DNA of 10,124 nt from Candidatus Eiseniibacteriota bacterium (GTDB lineage: Bacteria; Arandabacterota; Arandabacteria; Arandabacterales; Arandabacteraceae): the NCBI GenBank assembly GCA_030592245.1, contig JAUVJV010000039.1:1-10124 (forward strand), given 5' to 3'. The notes below the pieces were generated by a model, which worked only from the letters and a program-made list of their open reading frames with translations, had not been told where the DNA came from and ran no database searches. How positions within the stretch are numbered: position 1 is the first letter of the stretch; each line of letters begins with the position of its first letter. A program made the translations under genes and the position numbers. Of this stretch, positions 1-6,048 are shown piece by piece.

Positions 1-173
1 AACCAGCAAATGAGCAGCCCTATACCCGTAATGGCAAGCATGACTCCATCGATGATCAGCATCACGCCCAGGAACTTCATCCAGGTCGAGCTGCTCCTCG
101 CGGTTTCCGAGAGCTTCCTCACGAGCTGATCGGAGGGCGTTGGCCCGGGACCGGCCTGGTTCATCTGATCCAT
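1..173 (-). CDS. DUF5362-like small membrane protein, N-terminal part (3' end beyond the left edge)
   Basis: Only the first 57 codons are in the window. A perfect Shine-Dalgarno (AAGGAGGT, 179-186) lies 5 bases before the ATG at 173-171 and fixes the start. The translation begins with a polar, Pro/Gly-rich stretch (about residues 1-15). A short amphipathic segment follows, containing LVRKLSETARSSS, and then a hydrophobic run from about residue 33 on (KFLGVMLIIDGVMLAITGIG). This layout, with the 'WMKFLGVMLIIDGVM' wording, resembles the DUF5362 membrane proteins, whose role is unknown. It lies 77 bp downstream of the GH97 gene on the same strand but has its own good promoter, so it need not depend on GH97 transcription. 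The family call is from memory and moderate; that it is a real membrane-protein gene is well supported. Confidence 0.75.
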   Translation of the reverse strand, partial: MDQMNQAGPGPTPSDQLVRKLSETARSSSTWMKFLGVMLIIDGVMLAITGIGLLICW

Positions 174-221
174 TTCCAACCTCCTTGAAGGTAGAGACCG
201 CCGGTGAGGCGTTCAATCACG

Positions 222-249
222 ATTCTATTCAAGTACATGCGCCGGTCAA
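222..249 (-). promoter_or_regulatory. Sigma70-type promoter for the DUF5362-like gene
   Basis: On the minus strand, TTGACC (249-244, five of six consensus bases) is followed by a 16-bp spacer and TAGAAT (227-222, five of six). The predicted transcript start is near 215, giving a leader of about 42 bases that contains the AAGGAGGT site. The -35 box begins two bases past the GH97 stop, so the promoter occupies the gap between the two genes. Confidence 0.55.
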
Positions 250-250
250 T

Positions 251-2299
251 TCAATTCGATGGCCTGAGCGTGATGGCCTGGCCACCACCCCTGGCCATCT
301 CCACCTTGAGAATCGTCCCGGCTCCCACCTGGCTTGCCTTGATCTGGTACACGGCGGGGTTGCTCTCGAAATCGCAGCCGGGACCATCGGCATAGATCGT
401 GGCCCGGTACTCAGTGTCCGCCTCGAGAAACGAAAGCGAGAGATCAAGCGTGCGAGAATCCTCATCGGTCACACAACCGATGTACCAGTCCCGGCCCTTG
501 CGACGGGCGATGGCTACATAGTCGCCGATCTCGGCATCGAGGAGGCGCGTCTCATCCCAGTCCACCGGCACCTGCATGATGAATTCGAAGGCCGGATGGC
601 CATCATAGTTCTTGATAAGGTCGGCGGCCATCTGTAGCGGACTATAGAGAACCACGTACAGGGCCAGCTGATTGGCGAGGGTCGATCGCACACGATTATC
701 GGGTTTGTACTCGTCAAAGGTGAGATCAAAGATTCCCGGAGTGTAATCGAGCGGTCCGGCAAGCATTCTCGTAAAGGGGAGAATGGTGACATGCTCGGGA
801 GGATTACCATCGCTCCAGGCATTGTACTCGGTCCCTCTGGCCCCTTCGCGGGTCATCATATTGGGATAGGTGCGGCTTATCCCGGTCGGCTTGATGGGCT
901 CGTGGGCATCTATCATGATGCCGTACCGCGCCGCTTTCTCCACCACCATGCGGTAGTGATTGACCATCCACTGGCCGTGATGATGCTGCCCGCGGGGAAA
1001 GATCTTGCCGGCATAGCCGGTCTTGACCGCGTCGATCCCGACCTCCCTGTACAACCTGAAGGCGAATTCTATCTGCCGATCATAGGTCGCAACATCCCCG
1101 CCGGTCTCGTGATGGCCGATGATGCTGACCCCCCTCTCCTTACCGTAGCGGACGACCTCCTCAAGATCGAAGTCAGGATAGGGGGTTACATGATCATAGG
1201 CGCCTTCCTGGCCCCACCTGTCCCAGCCCGTGTTCCACCCCTCGATCAGCAGGCCGGCAATTCCGTGCTTGCTCGCGAAATCGATGTGGCGCTTGACATT
1301 GTCAGTTGTGGCCCCATGTCTCGGGCCCTCGTGCCAGGTCTCCTTGCCTATATGAAGCGACCACCAGATACCGATATACTTCATGGGCTTGATCCATGAC
1401 GTGTCCTCGATCACGCTCGGCTCATTGAGATTAAGAATGAGACTGGACTCAACAAGCCCTCCCGGATGCGTGGCCACCTGGATGGTCCGCCACGGGGTCT
1501 TGCATGGCGTCGTGCCCTTTACCCTGGAACCATCTGGCCAGGGAGCGAGGCTCGACTTGAGCGTGAGCGGCTTATCCTTGTCCACGCCGAGGGTCATCCC
1601 GGCATAGCCGGTGAGATTGGCTTCGTGAATGCTGAGATAGAGTCCTTCGGCCGTCCTCATCGTAATTGGTGTGTTCACTGCCAGGATAAGATCCAGCGGC
1701 GTTTCCTTATAGAGGTGTTCATAGCTGTCGAAGTCGGCCGGGATCCACCAGGCCGTGTGGTTGCCGGCGAATGCGAAGCGCGTCTCCTCGGCCATGATCT
1801 CGAAGTCCTTGAGATTCTCCTGCTCGGGAAGCTCATACCGAAAGCCCAGCCCGTCATTGAATACCCTGAAGATGAGATTCATCCGGCGATGTGGAGAACT
1901 GTTCTGGCGGAGCTCGACCCTGAGCTCATTGTAATGGCTCTCGATCTCGCTCTTCTGCCCCCATACCGGCTCCCAGGTCTCTTCAAACTCACGCGTGGAG
2001 GTTCCCGCCACCGAGAAGCCGTCCATCATTGGCTTCAGCCGCCGGAAGGTAAACCCCATTGCCGACGGGCGGATGATCACGGTTCCGTCGTAGGCGACCT
2101 CGTAACGGGGAGCCCCGGCGTCGAGCGAGAAGCCGAGTACCAGCTTGCCGTCCGGAGACTCAACACTTGTCCTCTCTAATCTGGATGCCATGCAACCACC
2201 TTCTAAGACTCCGCCGATCAGGATCGCCGTCACCAGCCCTCCGAGGAAGACCAGGTGTCGGCGAGGCACACCGGTGCGGCCCTTAAGATTGTTCCACAT
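251..2299 (-). CDS. Exported GH97 alpha-glucosidase, inverting SusB type
   Basis: A retaining/inverting split is known in GH97, and this protein (682 aa, normal family length) matches the inverting, Ca2+-dependent SusB group. Residues 8-32 form a basic then hydrophobic export signal (RR at 13-14, then LVFLGGLVTAILIGG). About 45-300 is the N-terminal beta-sandwich with NDGLGFRYE (148-156, the Glu a likely Ca2+ ligand). About 305-590 is the TIM barrel, and the rest a C-terminal beta domain. HHET gives Glu398, AHE gives Glu467, and TREGARGTEY gives Glu485 and Glu491. Spacings of 69, 18 and 6 equal those of SusB Glu439/508/526/532. VKTGY (425-429) has Gly where retaining members carry the nucleophile Asp. 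Cys36 follows LEGG, a poor lipobox. The start at 2299 keeps the signal peptide; an internal ATG at Met37 has a better SD but would lose it. The likely substrate is an alpha-glucoside such as a malto-oligosaccharide, acting outside the cytoplasm. Confidence 0.93.
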   Translation of the reverse strand: MWNNLKGRTGVPRRHLVFLGGLVTAILIGGVLEGGCMASRLERTSVESPDGKLVLGFSLDAGAPRYEVAYDGTVIIRPSAMGFTFRRLKPMMDGFSVAGTSTREFEETWEPVWGQKSEIESHYNELRVELRQNSSPHRRMNLIFRVFNDGLGFRYELPEQENLKDFEIMAEETRFAFAGNHTAWWIPADFDSYEHLYKETPLDLILAVNTPITMRTAEGLYLSIHEANLTGYAGMTLGVDKDKPLTLKSSLAPWPDGSRVKGTTPCKTPWRTIQVATHPGGLVESSLILNLNEPSVIEDTSWIKPMKYIGIWWSLHIGKETWHEGPRHGATTDNVKRHIDFASKHGIAGLLIEGWNTGWDRWGQEGAYDHVTPYPDFDLEEVVRYGKERGVSIIGHHETGGDVATYDRQIEFAFRLYREVGIDAVKTGYAGKIFPRGQHHHGQWMVNHYRMVVEKAARYGIMIDAHEPIKPTGISRTYPNMMTREGARGTEYNAWSDGNPPEHVTILPFTRMLAGPLDYTPGIFDLTFDEYKPDNRVRSTLANQLALYVVLYSPLQMAADLIKNYDGHPAFEFIMQVPVDWDETRLLDAEIGDYVAIARRKGRDWYIGCVTDEDSRTLDLSLSFLEADTEYRATIYADGPGCDFESNPAVYQIKASQVGAGTILKVEMARGGGQAITLRPSN

Positions 2300-2305
2300 G
2301 ATGCG

Positions 2306-2334
2306 GAGATACCATATTCTCCTCCTCCGGTCAA
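2306..2334 (-). promoter_or_regulatory. Candidate promoter placing the GH97 transcript start on its ATG
   Basis: On the minus strand, TTGACC (2334-2329) is followed by a 17-bp spacer ending in TGG and then TATCTC (2311-2306), an extended -10 form. Six bases separate the -10 from the ATG at 2299, so transcription would start at or next to the start codon. This would explain why no Shine-Dalgarno sits at the normal distance. The purine run GGAGGAGGAG lies inside the spacer, 19 bases from the ATG. The -10 hexamer itself is weak (three of six). Confidence 0.4.
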
Positions 2335-2529
2335 CATCCCCGTCGAGGAAGAGTTCCTTCGAGCAGAGACAGTCTCGGATGCGGGGTCGGGTTGACTCGC
2401 GGGGCGAGGTGGAGGATGCCATGCGGATGCCCGAGCCTGACCAAGGTTCTTGTCGATTCGGTCGATCCGGCTGAACGAATAGGCGAAGACATCTGGTAAT
2501 GAGACCCCTAAGATGATTTACTCTTACTC

Positions 2530-2555
2530 GGTATGCCAGAGGGGACCGGCATACC
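2530..2555 (+). repeat. Perfect 8-bp inverted repeat in the aqpZ leader
   Basis: GGTATGCC (2530-2537) and GGCATACC (2548-2555) are exact reverse complements around a 10-base centre. The element ends 36 bases before the aqpZ ATG and about 22 bases before its SD (GGGGGAG, 2579-2585). No T-run follows, so it is not an intrinsic terminator. It could be an operator or an mRNA leader hairpin. The rest of the divergent spacer (2335-2529) shows no convincing gene; it does hold an imperfect 9-bp tandem duplication (TCGATTCGG/TCGATCCGG, 2453-2470). Confidence 0.5.
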
Positions 2556-2591
2556 CGGAATGGTAGAGGCGCAGGAAAGGGGGAGATTGCT

Positions 2592-3284
2592 ATGCCAAAA
2601 AGGTTGGGAGCTGAGTTCTTCGGGACGTTCTGGCTGGTGTTGGGAGGCTGCGGCGCCGCCGTGCTCGCGGCTGCATTCCCGGGGCTGGGGATAGGCCTGC
2701 TCGGGGTGGCACTTGCCTTTGGACTCACCGTGTTGACCATGGCATTCGCCATCGGTCACATCTCGGGCTGTCACTTGAACCCGGCCGTATCCATCGGACT
2801 CTGGGCTGGTGGCCGCTTCAATGCGAAGGAGGTCATTCCATACATCGTCTTCCAGGTGCTTGGAGCCATAGCGGCTGCGGGGATTCTCTACATCATTGCA
2901 AGCGGTAAGGCGGGCTTTGATGTTTCAGCCGGTTTTGCATCCAATGGCTATGGCGCCCACTCCCCCGGCGGGTACTCGCTCGCCGCATGCCTCATAACCG
3001 AGGTCGTGATGACTTTCATGTTCCTCCTTATCATAATGGGGGCGACGGACGAGCGGGCGCCAAAGGGCCTGGCTCCTATAGCCATAGGCCTTTGCCTGAC
3101 CCTGATACATCTTATAAGCATTCCGGTCACCAATACATCCGTCAATCCTGCGCGGAGCACGGGGCCGGCGCTCTTTGTCGGAGGCTGGGCACTCTCCCAG
3201 CTCTGGCTCTTCTGGGTTGCACCGATCGTGGGAGCCATACTCGGCGCGGGCGTGTACCGTGTGCTCTGGGGAAAGAAAGAGTAG
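2592..3284 (+). CDS. aqpZ: Aquaporin Z (water channel)
   Basis: This is a 230-aa MIP-family channel in the inner membrane that passes water along the osmotic gradient. It follows the E. coli AqpZ sequence closely over its whole length (231 aa, compared from memory): GTFWLVxGGCG near the start, HISG then NPAV (63-66), GFASNGYG (114-121), HSPGGYS, and LIHLISIPVTNTSVNPARS around 171-189. The second NPA is at 185-187. The four selectivity-filter residues of water-specific channels are Phe43, His173, Thr182 and Arg188, all present, which argues against a glycerol facilitator. Cys60 replaces the usual Gly/Ala three residues before Asn63. The SD GGGGGAG (2579-2585) stands 6 bases before the ATG. The gene is divergent from GH97, and its downstream neighbour starts 54 bp away on the same strand. 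Such strong similarity to a proteobacterial protein could reflect transfer, but that is inference. Confidence 0.97.
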   Translation: MPKRLGAEFFGTFWLVLGGCGAAVLAAAFPGLGIGLLGVALAFGLTVLTMAFAIGHISGCHLNPAVSIGLWAGGRFNAKEVIPYIVFQVLGAIAAAGILYIIASGKAGFDVSAGFASNGYGAHSPGGYSLAACLITEVVMTFMFLLIIMGATDERAPKGLAPIAIGLCLTLIHLISIPVTNTSVNPARSTGPALFVGGWALSQLWLFWVAPIVGAILGAGVYRVLWGKKE

Positions 3285-3334
3285 GCCTGATAGAGGCTTC
3301 GATAGCAAGTTTGCCGGAAGACATGGTCGCTTAA

Positions 3335-3340
3335 GATAAT
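3335..3340 (+). promoter_or_regulatory. -10-like box overlapping the start of the chimeric reading frame
   Basis: TTGCCG (3311-3316), an 18-bp spacer and GATAAT (3335-3340, five of six) form a plausible sigma70 promoter. Its transcript would begin near 3347, just inside the reading frame that opens at 3339. If it is used, the ATG at 3339 would be missing from the mRNA, and translation would have to begin further in, for example at the ATG at 3573. Evidence is by eye only. Confidence 0.25.
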
Positions 3341-3566
3341 GAGCTCAACAGAGTACACAATCAGACCATACAAGCATTCCGATGAGACGGGCTGGGTGCG
3401 GTGCCGCGTCGTGGCATTTCTGGATTCGGCGTACTTTGATGACGTGGCACAGGAGAAGACCCGCTATTCCAACCCGGCTATCGAGCTGGTAACAGAGGAC
3501 GCCAATGGTTCCATAGCGGGCTTTATCGATATTGAGTGTCAGGAAACTCCCGGCACCGTGTGCTCA
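3339..3566 (+). pseudogene. Remnant: N-terminal half of a GNAT acetyltransferase
   Basis: The first 76 codons resemble the front of a stand-alone GNAT protein: beta1, the helices with CRVVAFLDSAYFDD, and the first strands with ELVTEDANGSIAGFIDIE. In full-length relatives, as I recall them, the wording PGTVCS is followed by the acetyl-CoA-binding motif A (Q/RxxGxG/A). Here the frame leaves GNAT sequence exactly there and enters the 24-bp repeat, so acetyl transfer is not possible from this piece alone. It is not related in detail to the complete GNAT at 6049-6462. It could be decayed 5' sequence that happens to stay in frame, or a retained N-terminal extension. Confidence 0.55.
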
Positions 3567-4760
3567 CCTGAGATGCCAAAAGCGCACGGGCCTGAGAGGC
3601 CAAGAGCGCGCTCACCTGAGTTGACCTCTGAGTTGCCATCGAGAGCCCGGCTGGTCATTGCGGTCTGCCTGGTCATAATCCTCATCGGTGGGTGCACCTG
3701 TGGGAAGATGCTCCGCCACAGGACTTCGGGGATCGAGGACTACGGCATCTTCCCTTATAGGGAACTCAAGGCAAGCGAGACGCCGTTTAGGTTCACCGAG
3801 CCAGATTCACTCACCCTGGACAATACCTTCCCTGCATACCGCCGGGCGCAACTCGATGAGCTGCTCGAAGAGAACGATACAATCGCCTTCCTCGTGATCC
3901 GCAGAGACACCCTTCTCTTTGAGAACTACTACCTCGACCATTCCGACTCGATGCTCTCGCTCTCCTTCTCGATGGCCAAGTCATTCCTTTCCATCCTGGT
4001 GGGCTGCGCCATCGATGACGGCCACATCGACTCCGTCAACCAACCTGTCACTGACTATGTGCCCGAACTCAAGGCCAATGGCTTCGACGAAGTAATGCTC
4101 GAACACCTGCTCCAGATGACTTCCGGGATGGACTATACCGAGAGCGATAATCCCTTTGGAATCCACCCGCGCTTTTACTATGGCGATAATCTCGAGGAGA
4201 TGCTGCTCGAGATGGGGCTTCGGCATTCGCCGGGGAAGTACTTCGAGTATAAAAGCGGTGATAACCAGCTCCTCGGCCTCATCCTCTCGCGTGCCTTGAG
4301 CCCCATGACCATAACCGAGTATATGCAGACGCGCATCTGGGAACCTCTCGGGATGGAATACGACGGCATGTGGTCGATAGACCATGAGCCCGACGGCCTG
4401 GAAAAGACCTTCTGCTGCCTGGCGGCGCGTGCGCGCGATTACGCAAAGCTGGGCCGTTTGTACCTTAACGGCGGCAACTGGAACGGCGAGCAAATCGTAT
4501 CACGCGAATGGGTACGCAAATCCACCAAGCTTGATATCAGTGACGGCAGCTCCTGGGAATACCAGTACCAGTGGTGGATGCCCGATGCGTATGGAAACGA
4601 CTTCATGGCCGCGGGACACCCGGGCCAGTATGTATACATAAGCCCAAAGCACAAGGTCATTATCGTGCGCCTGGGAAAGAGCGGGGGCAATCTCAAGAAC
4701 GACGATTGGAAGGATTTCATCGCGAGTATTGTTGCCGAGGTCAGGCGTCCATCCCGCTGA
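3339..4760 (+). CDS. Serine hydrolase (beta-lactamase/CubicO fold) with a truncated GNAT domain fused in front
   Basis: One uninterrupted frame of 473 codons holds two unrelated parts. Residues 7-76 read as the front of a GNAT acetyltransferase (IRPYKHSDETGW, RCRVVAFLDSAYFDDV, PAIELV, then PGTVCS), ending before the acetyl-CoA site. Residues 77-102 are a repeat-derived linker. Residues 103-118 are hydrophobic and end in IGG-Cys119, an acceptable lipobox. From about 130 to 466 comes a class C beta-lactamase-like serine hydrolase: SMAK (catalytic Ser211, Lys214), YKS (304-306) as the Tyr motif, and HPG (427-429) in place of KTG, as in esterase or peptidase-like relatives. LLQMTSGMDY and the LARARDYAKLGRLYLNGGNWNG stretch are typical of the family. 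The substrate is unknown. No clear SD precedes 3339; the ATG at 3573 (Met79) would give a protein beginning with a plausible lipoprotein signal and may be the working start. Its end overlaps the opposite gene by 20 bp. Confidence 0.85.
   Translation: MSSTEYTIRPYKHSDETGWVRCRVVAFLDSAYFDDVAQEKTRYSNPAIELVTEDANGSIAGFIDIECQETPGTVCSPEMPKAHGPERPRARSPELTSELPSRARLVIAVCLVIILIGGCTCGKMLRHRTSGIEDYGIFPYRELKASETPFRFTEPDSLTLDNTFPAYRRAQLDELLEENDTIAFLVIRRDTLLFENYYLDHSDSMLSLSFSMAKSFLSILVGCAIDDGHIDSVNQPVTDYVPELKANGFDEVMLEHLLQMTSGMDYTESDNPFGIHPRFYYGDNLEEMLLEMGLRHSPGKYFEYKSGDNQLLGLILSRALSPMTITEYMQTRIWEPLGMEYDGMWSIDHEPDGLEKTFCCLAARARDYAKLGRLYLNGGNWNGEQIVSREWVRKSTKLDISDGSSWEYQYQWWMPDAYGNDFMAAGHPGQYVYISPKHKVIIVRLGKSGGNLKNDDWKDFIASIVAEVRRPSR
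3563..3634 (+). repeat. Imperfect 24-bp tandem repeat at the fusion junction (three units)
   Basis: CCTGAG recurs at 3567, 3591 and 3615, exactly 24 bp apart, and the ten bases CTCACCTGAG are identical at 3563 and 3611. The second unit differs at several sites and the third diverges after CCTGAGTTG. Translated, the units read SPEMPKAH, GPERPRAR and SPELTSEL, a charged, proline-rich linker between the GNAT remnant and the hydrophobic signal. Confidence 0.7.
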
Positions 4761-5856
4761 TGGCCCGGAAGAAATCGTCATACCTCGGAGCCATCACGCC
4801 CCAGTCGTATCGATCGACAAAACCCCGGGTCTCGGCGCGCCTGGTTTCCTCTATGTCCCGGACTCGATCCCTGAGCATGGCCACCAACCGGGCCTGGCCT
4901 TCGTAAATATGTTCCGCCCATCGTTCGACCGGGATATGCTCGGGATAAGCAAGCCTGTCGGGAAGCAGGGGGAAGCAATTGCAGTAAGCGGCCTGCACCA
5001 CGCTCGCGCCGAAGAACTCATGGATGGATGTTACAGGGAGGATGTCGGCTTTCCAGAGCCAGGATGCATACTCAGCGAAGTCCTCGGCAAAGCCCATCTG
5101 CACGACCCTCTCCCCTAACCGTTCCCGGGCCTCCGGGAAGATGGGTGGTATCACGTCGAAACTTTCACCCAGTACGGCCACCTCGAAGTCCAGTCCCTCG
5201 TCCTGTAAATCAAACAGGGCCCGGAAGAAGTCCTCGGGCTTCTTGTCATACTCCCAGCGATGATTCCACAAGATGAGAGGCTTCTGCTTCGGATCCCGCT
5301 CCAGGCGGTACCGGTCGAGACGCCGGAGATCCACCCCCAGGGGAAGCACGTGGCTCTTATCGTCTATGGCCCGAACCGCCCCGACCTCATTGTGGTCCGG
5401 GAAAGCTTCCAGAAAGGGCCGGAGCCCCGCCAGGAATGCTTTCCTGTGATACTCCGAATTAAAGGCCACGGCATCTGCCGCCAGGGCCGAGGAGAAGTTG
5501 ATGAAGCCATAGTGGACGTCCCGCTCCTTGGCCAGATCGCGGTCCAGCTCCGACCAGGGATAGGTGATCTGGTTCTCATGGAAATAGGCAACCGTCTTTA
5601 TCCCGGATATAAAATCCCTCGCCAGAGAGAGAAAGGTGGTGAGGTCCAGCATATCGGTGGCGACTATCAGATCGGGCCTGTGCCCGGCTTCTGCGAACCT
5701 GCGCGCCAGGGTTACCGCCCCGCCGTGCATGCGCCACTTCCAGTGCCTGCCGTCAAGACCCAGGACAGCTACATCATACTTGCTGTGCTCGGCATACTCC
5801 CTGGCCCAGGCGGCATGCGATCCGGTGAGATAAGGTTCTATGATTACGATCTTCAT
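4741..5856 (-). CDS. tRNA-queuosine alpha-mannosyltransferase-like glycosyltransferase (QTMAN / former DUF3524)
   Basis: This is a 371-aa GT-B glycosyltransferase of the family of human GTDC1, which transfers mannose to queuosine-34 of tRNA-Asp; bacterial members carry the name by homology. The N-terminal QTMAN half is clear: EPYLTGSHAAW (7-17), GRHWKWRMHGGA (36-47), TDMLDLTTFL (67-76), YFHENQITYPW (91-101) and INFSSALAADAVAFNS (119-134). The GT4-like C-terminal half follows: LPLGVDL (171-177), ILWNHRWEYDKKPEDFF (195-211), VAVLGE (226-231), HEFFGASVVQAAYCNC (279-294) and LAYPEHIP (302-309). The usual E-x7-E pair is Glu280 and Gln288 here. MKI at 5856 is the natural family start; an in-frame GTG at 5862 is possible, and neither has an SD. 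It stands alone on its strand, overlaps the serine hydrolase gene tail to tail, and is divergent from GNAT. The product is presumably cytosolic. Whether the organism mannosylates queuosine is inference. Confidence 0.88.
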   Translation of the reverse strand: MKIVIIEPYLTGSHAAWAREYAEHSKYDVAVLGLDGRHWKWRMHGGAVTLARRFAEAGHRPDLIVATDMLDLTTFLSLARDFISGIKTVAYFHENQITYPWSELDRDLAKERDVHYGFINFSSALAADAVAFNSEYHRKAFLAGLRPFLEAFPDHNEVGAVRAIDDKSHVLPLGVDLRRLDRYRLERDPKQKPLILWNHRWEYDKKPEDFFRALFDLQDEGLDFEVAVLGESFDVIPPIFPEARERLGERVVQMGFAEDFAEYASWLWKADILPVTSIHEFFGASVVQAAYCNCFPLLPDRLAYPEHIPVERWAEHIYEGQARLVAMLRDRVRDIEETRRAETRGFVDRYDWGVMAPRYDDFFRAISGMDA

Positions 5857-5868
5857 GGTCACTGTCCC

Positions 5869-5896
5869 AGTTTAGGGCAAACCCTACGGTGAGCAA
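5869..5896 (-). promoter_or_regulatory. Weak promoter candidate for the QTMAN-like gene
   Basis: On the minus strand TTGCTC (5896-5891), a 16-bp spacer and TAAACT (5874-5869) stand six bases before the GTG at 5862, so the transcript could begin on that codon. A consensus TTGACA sits nearby (5903-5898), but it is 23 bp from TAAACT, too far to pair with it. The inverted repeat TAGGG-CAAA-CCCTA (5873-5886) overlaps this site and could be an operator. Confidence 0.25.
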
Positions 5897-5917
5897 ATGT
5901 CAATCTTCCCCCGACAC

Positions 5918-5940
5918 GCCACGATATCCACATTCGTGGC
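5918..5940. repeat. Perfect 7-bp inverted repeat in the QTMAN/GNAT divergent spacer
   Basis: GCCACGA (5918-5924) and TCGTGGC (5934-5940) are exact reverse complements around nine bases. The spacer between the divergent genes is 192 bp, and the repeat lies near its middle. No T-run follows on either strand, so it reads as a possible regulator site or leader hairpin and not a terminator. Confidence 0.4.
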
Positions 5941-5990
5941 TCAGGCTATCCTGTAATAGCGTCTCTCTTGCGTCCGTGCCTGTTTTTGTA

Positions 5991-6018
5991 TTGTATGCGC
6001 TCTCCTCCCAGCTATAAA
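5991..6018 (+). promoter_or_regulatory. Sigma70-type promoter for the GNAT-M48-LemA operon
   Basis: TTGTAT (5991-5996), a 16-bp spacer and TATAAA (6013-6018) lie in an AT-rich patch. The predicted start is near 6025, leaving a leader of about 24 bases that contains the SD TAGGAGGAA at 6033-6041. No other promoter is obvious upstream of the M48 or LemA genes. Confidence 0.5.
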
Positions 6019-6048
6019 ATCCGAATTGTACTTAGGAGGAAGCCGTCA

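Noticed and set aside
791..2179. Long plus-strand frames opposite GH97 (791-1399, 1466-2179)
   Set aside because: They are shadows of a well-identified coding region in GC-rich DNA, with no family features or start signals.
2300..2752. Upstream extension of the GH97 frame (about 150 more codons)
   Set aside because: It runs antisense through the start of aqpZ, reads as low-complexity Pro/Ser/Ala sequence, and lies before a clear export signal that begins at 2299.
3323..3334. Three-codon frame (ATG GTC GCT TAA) just before the chimera
   Set aside because: Too short to mean anything without conservation data.
5260..5892. Plus-strand frame of 210 codons opposite the QTMAN-like gene
   Set aside because: Antisense to conserved QTMAN blocks; no recognisable domain.
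5898..5903. Consensus TTGACA on the minus strand upstream of the QTMAN-like gene
   Set aside because: No acceptable -10 box at 16-18 bp; the nearest (TAAACT) is 23 bp away.
5968..6048. 27-codon N-terminal extension of the GNAT gene
   Set aside because: It would start upstream of the promoter's predicted transcript start, and the internal ATG at 6049 has a near-perfect SD.
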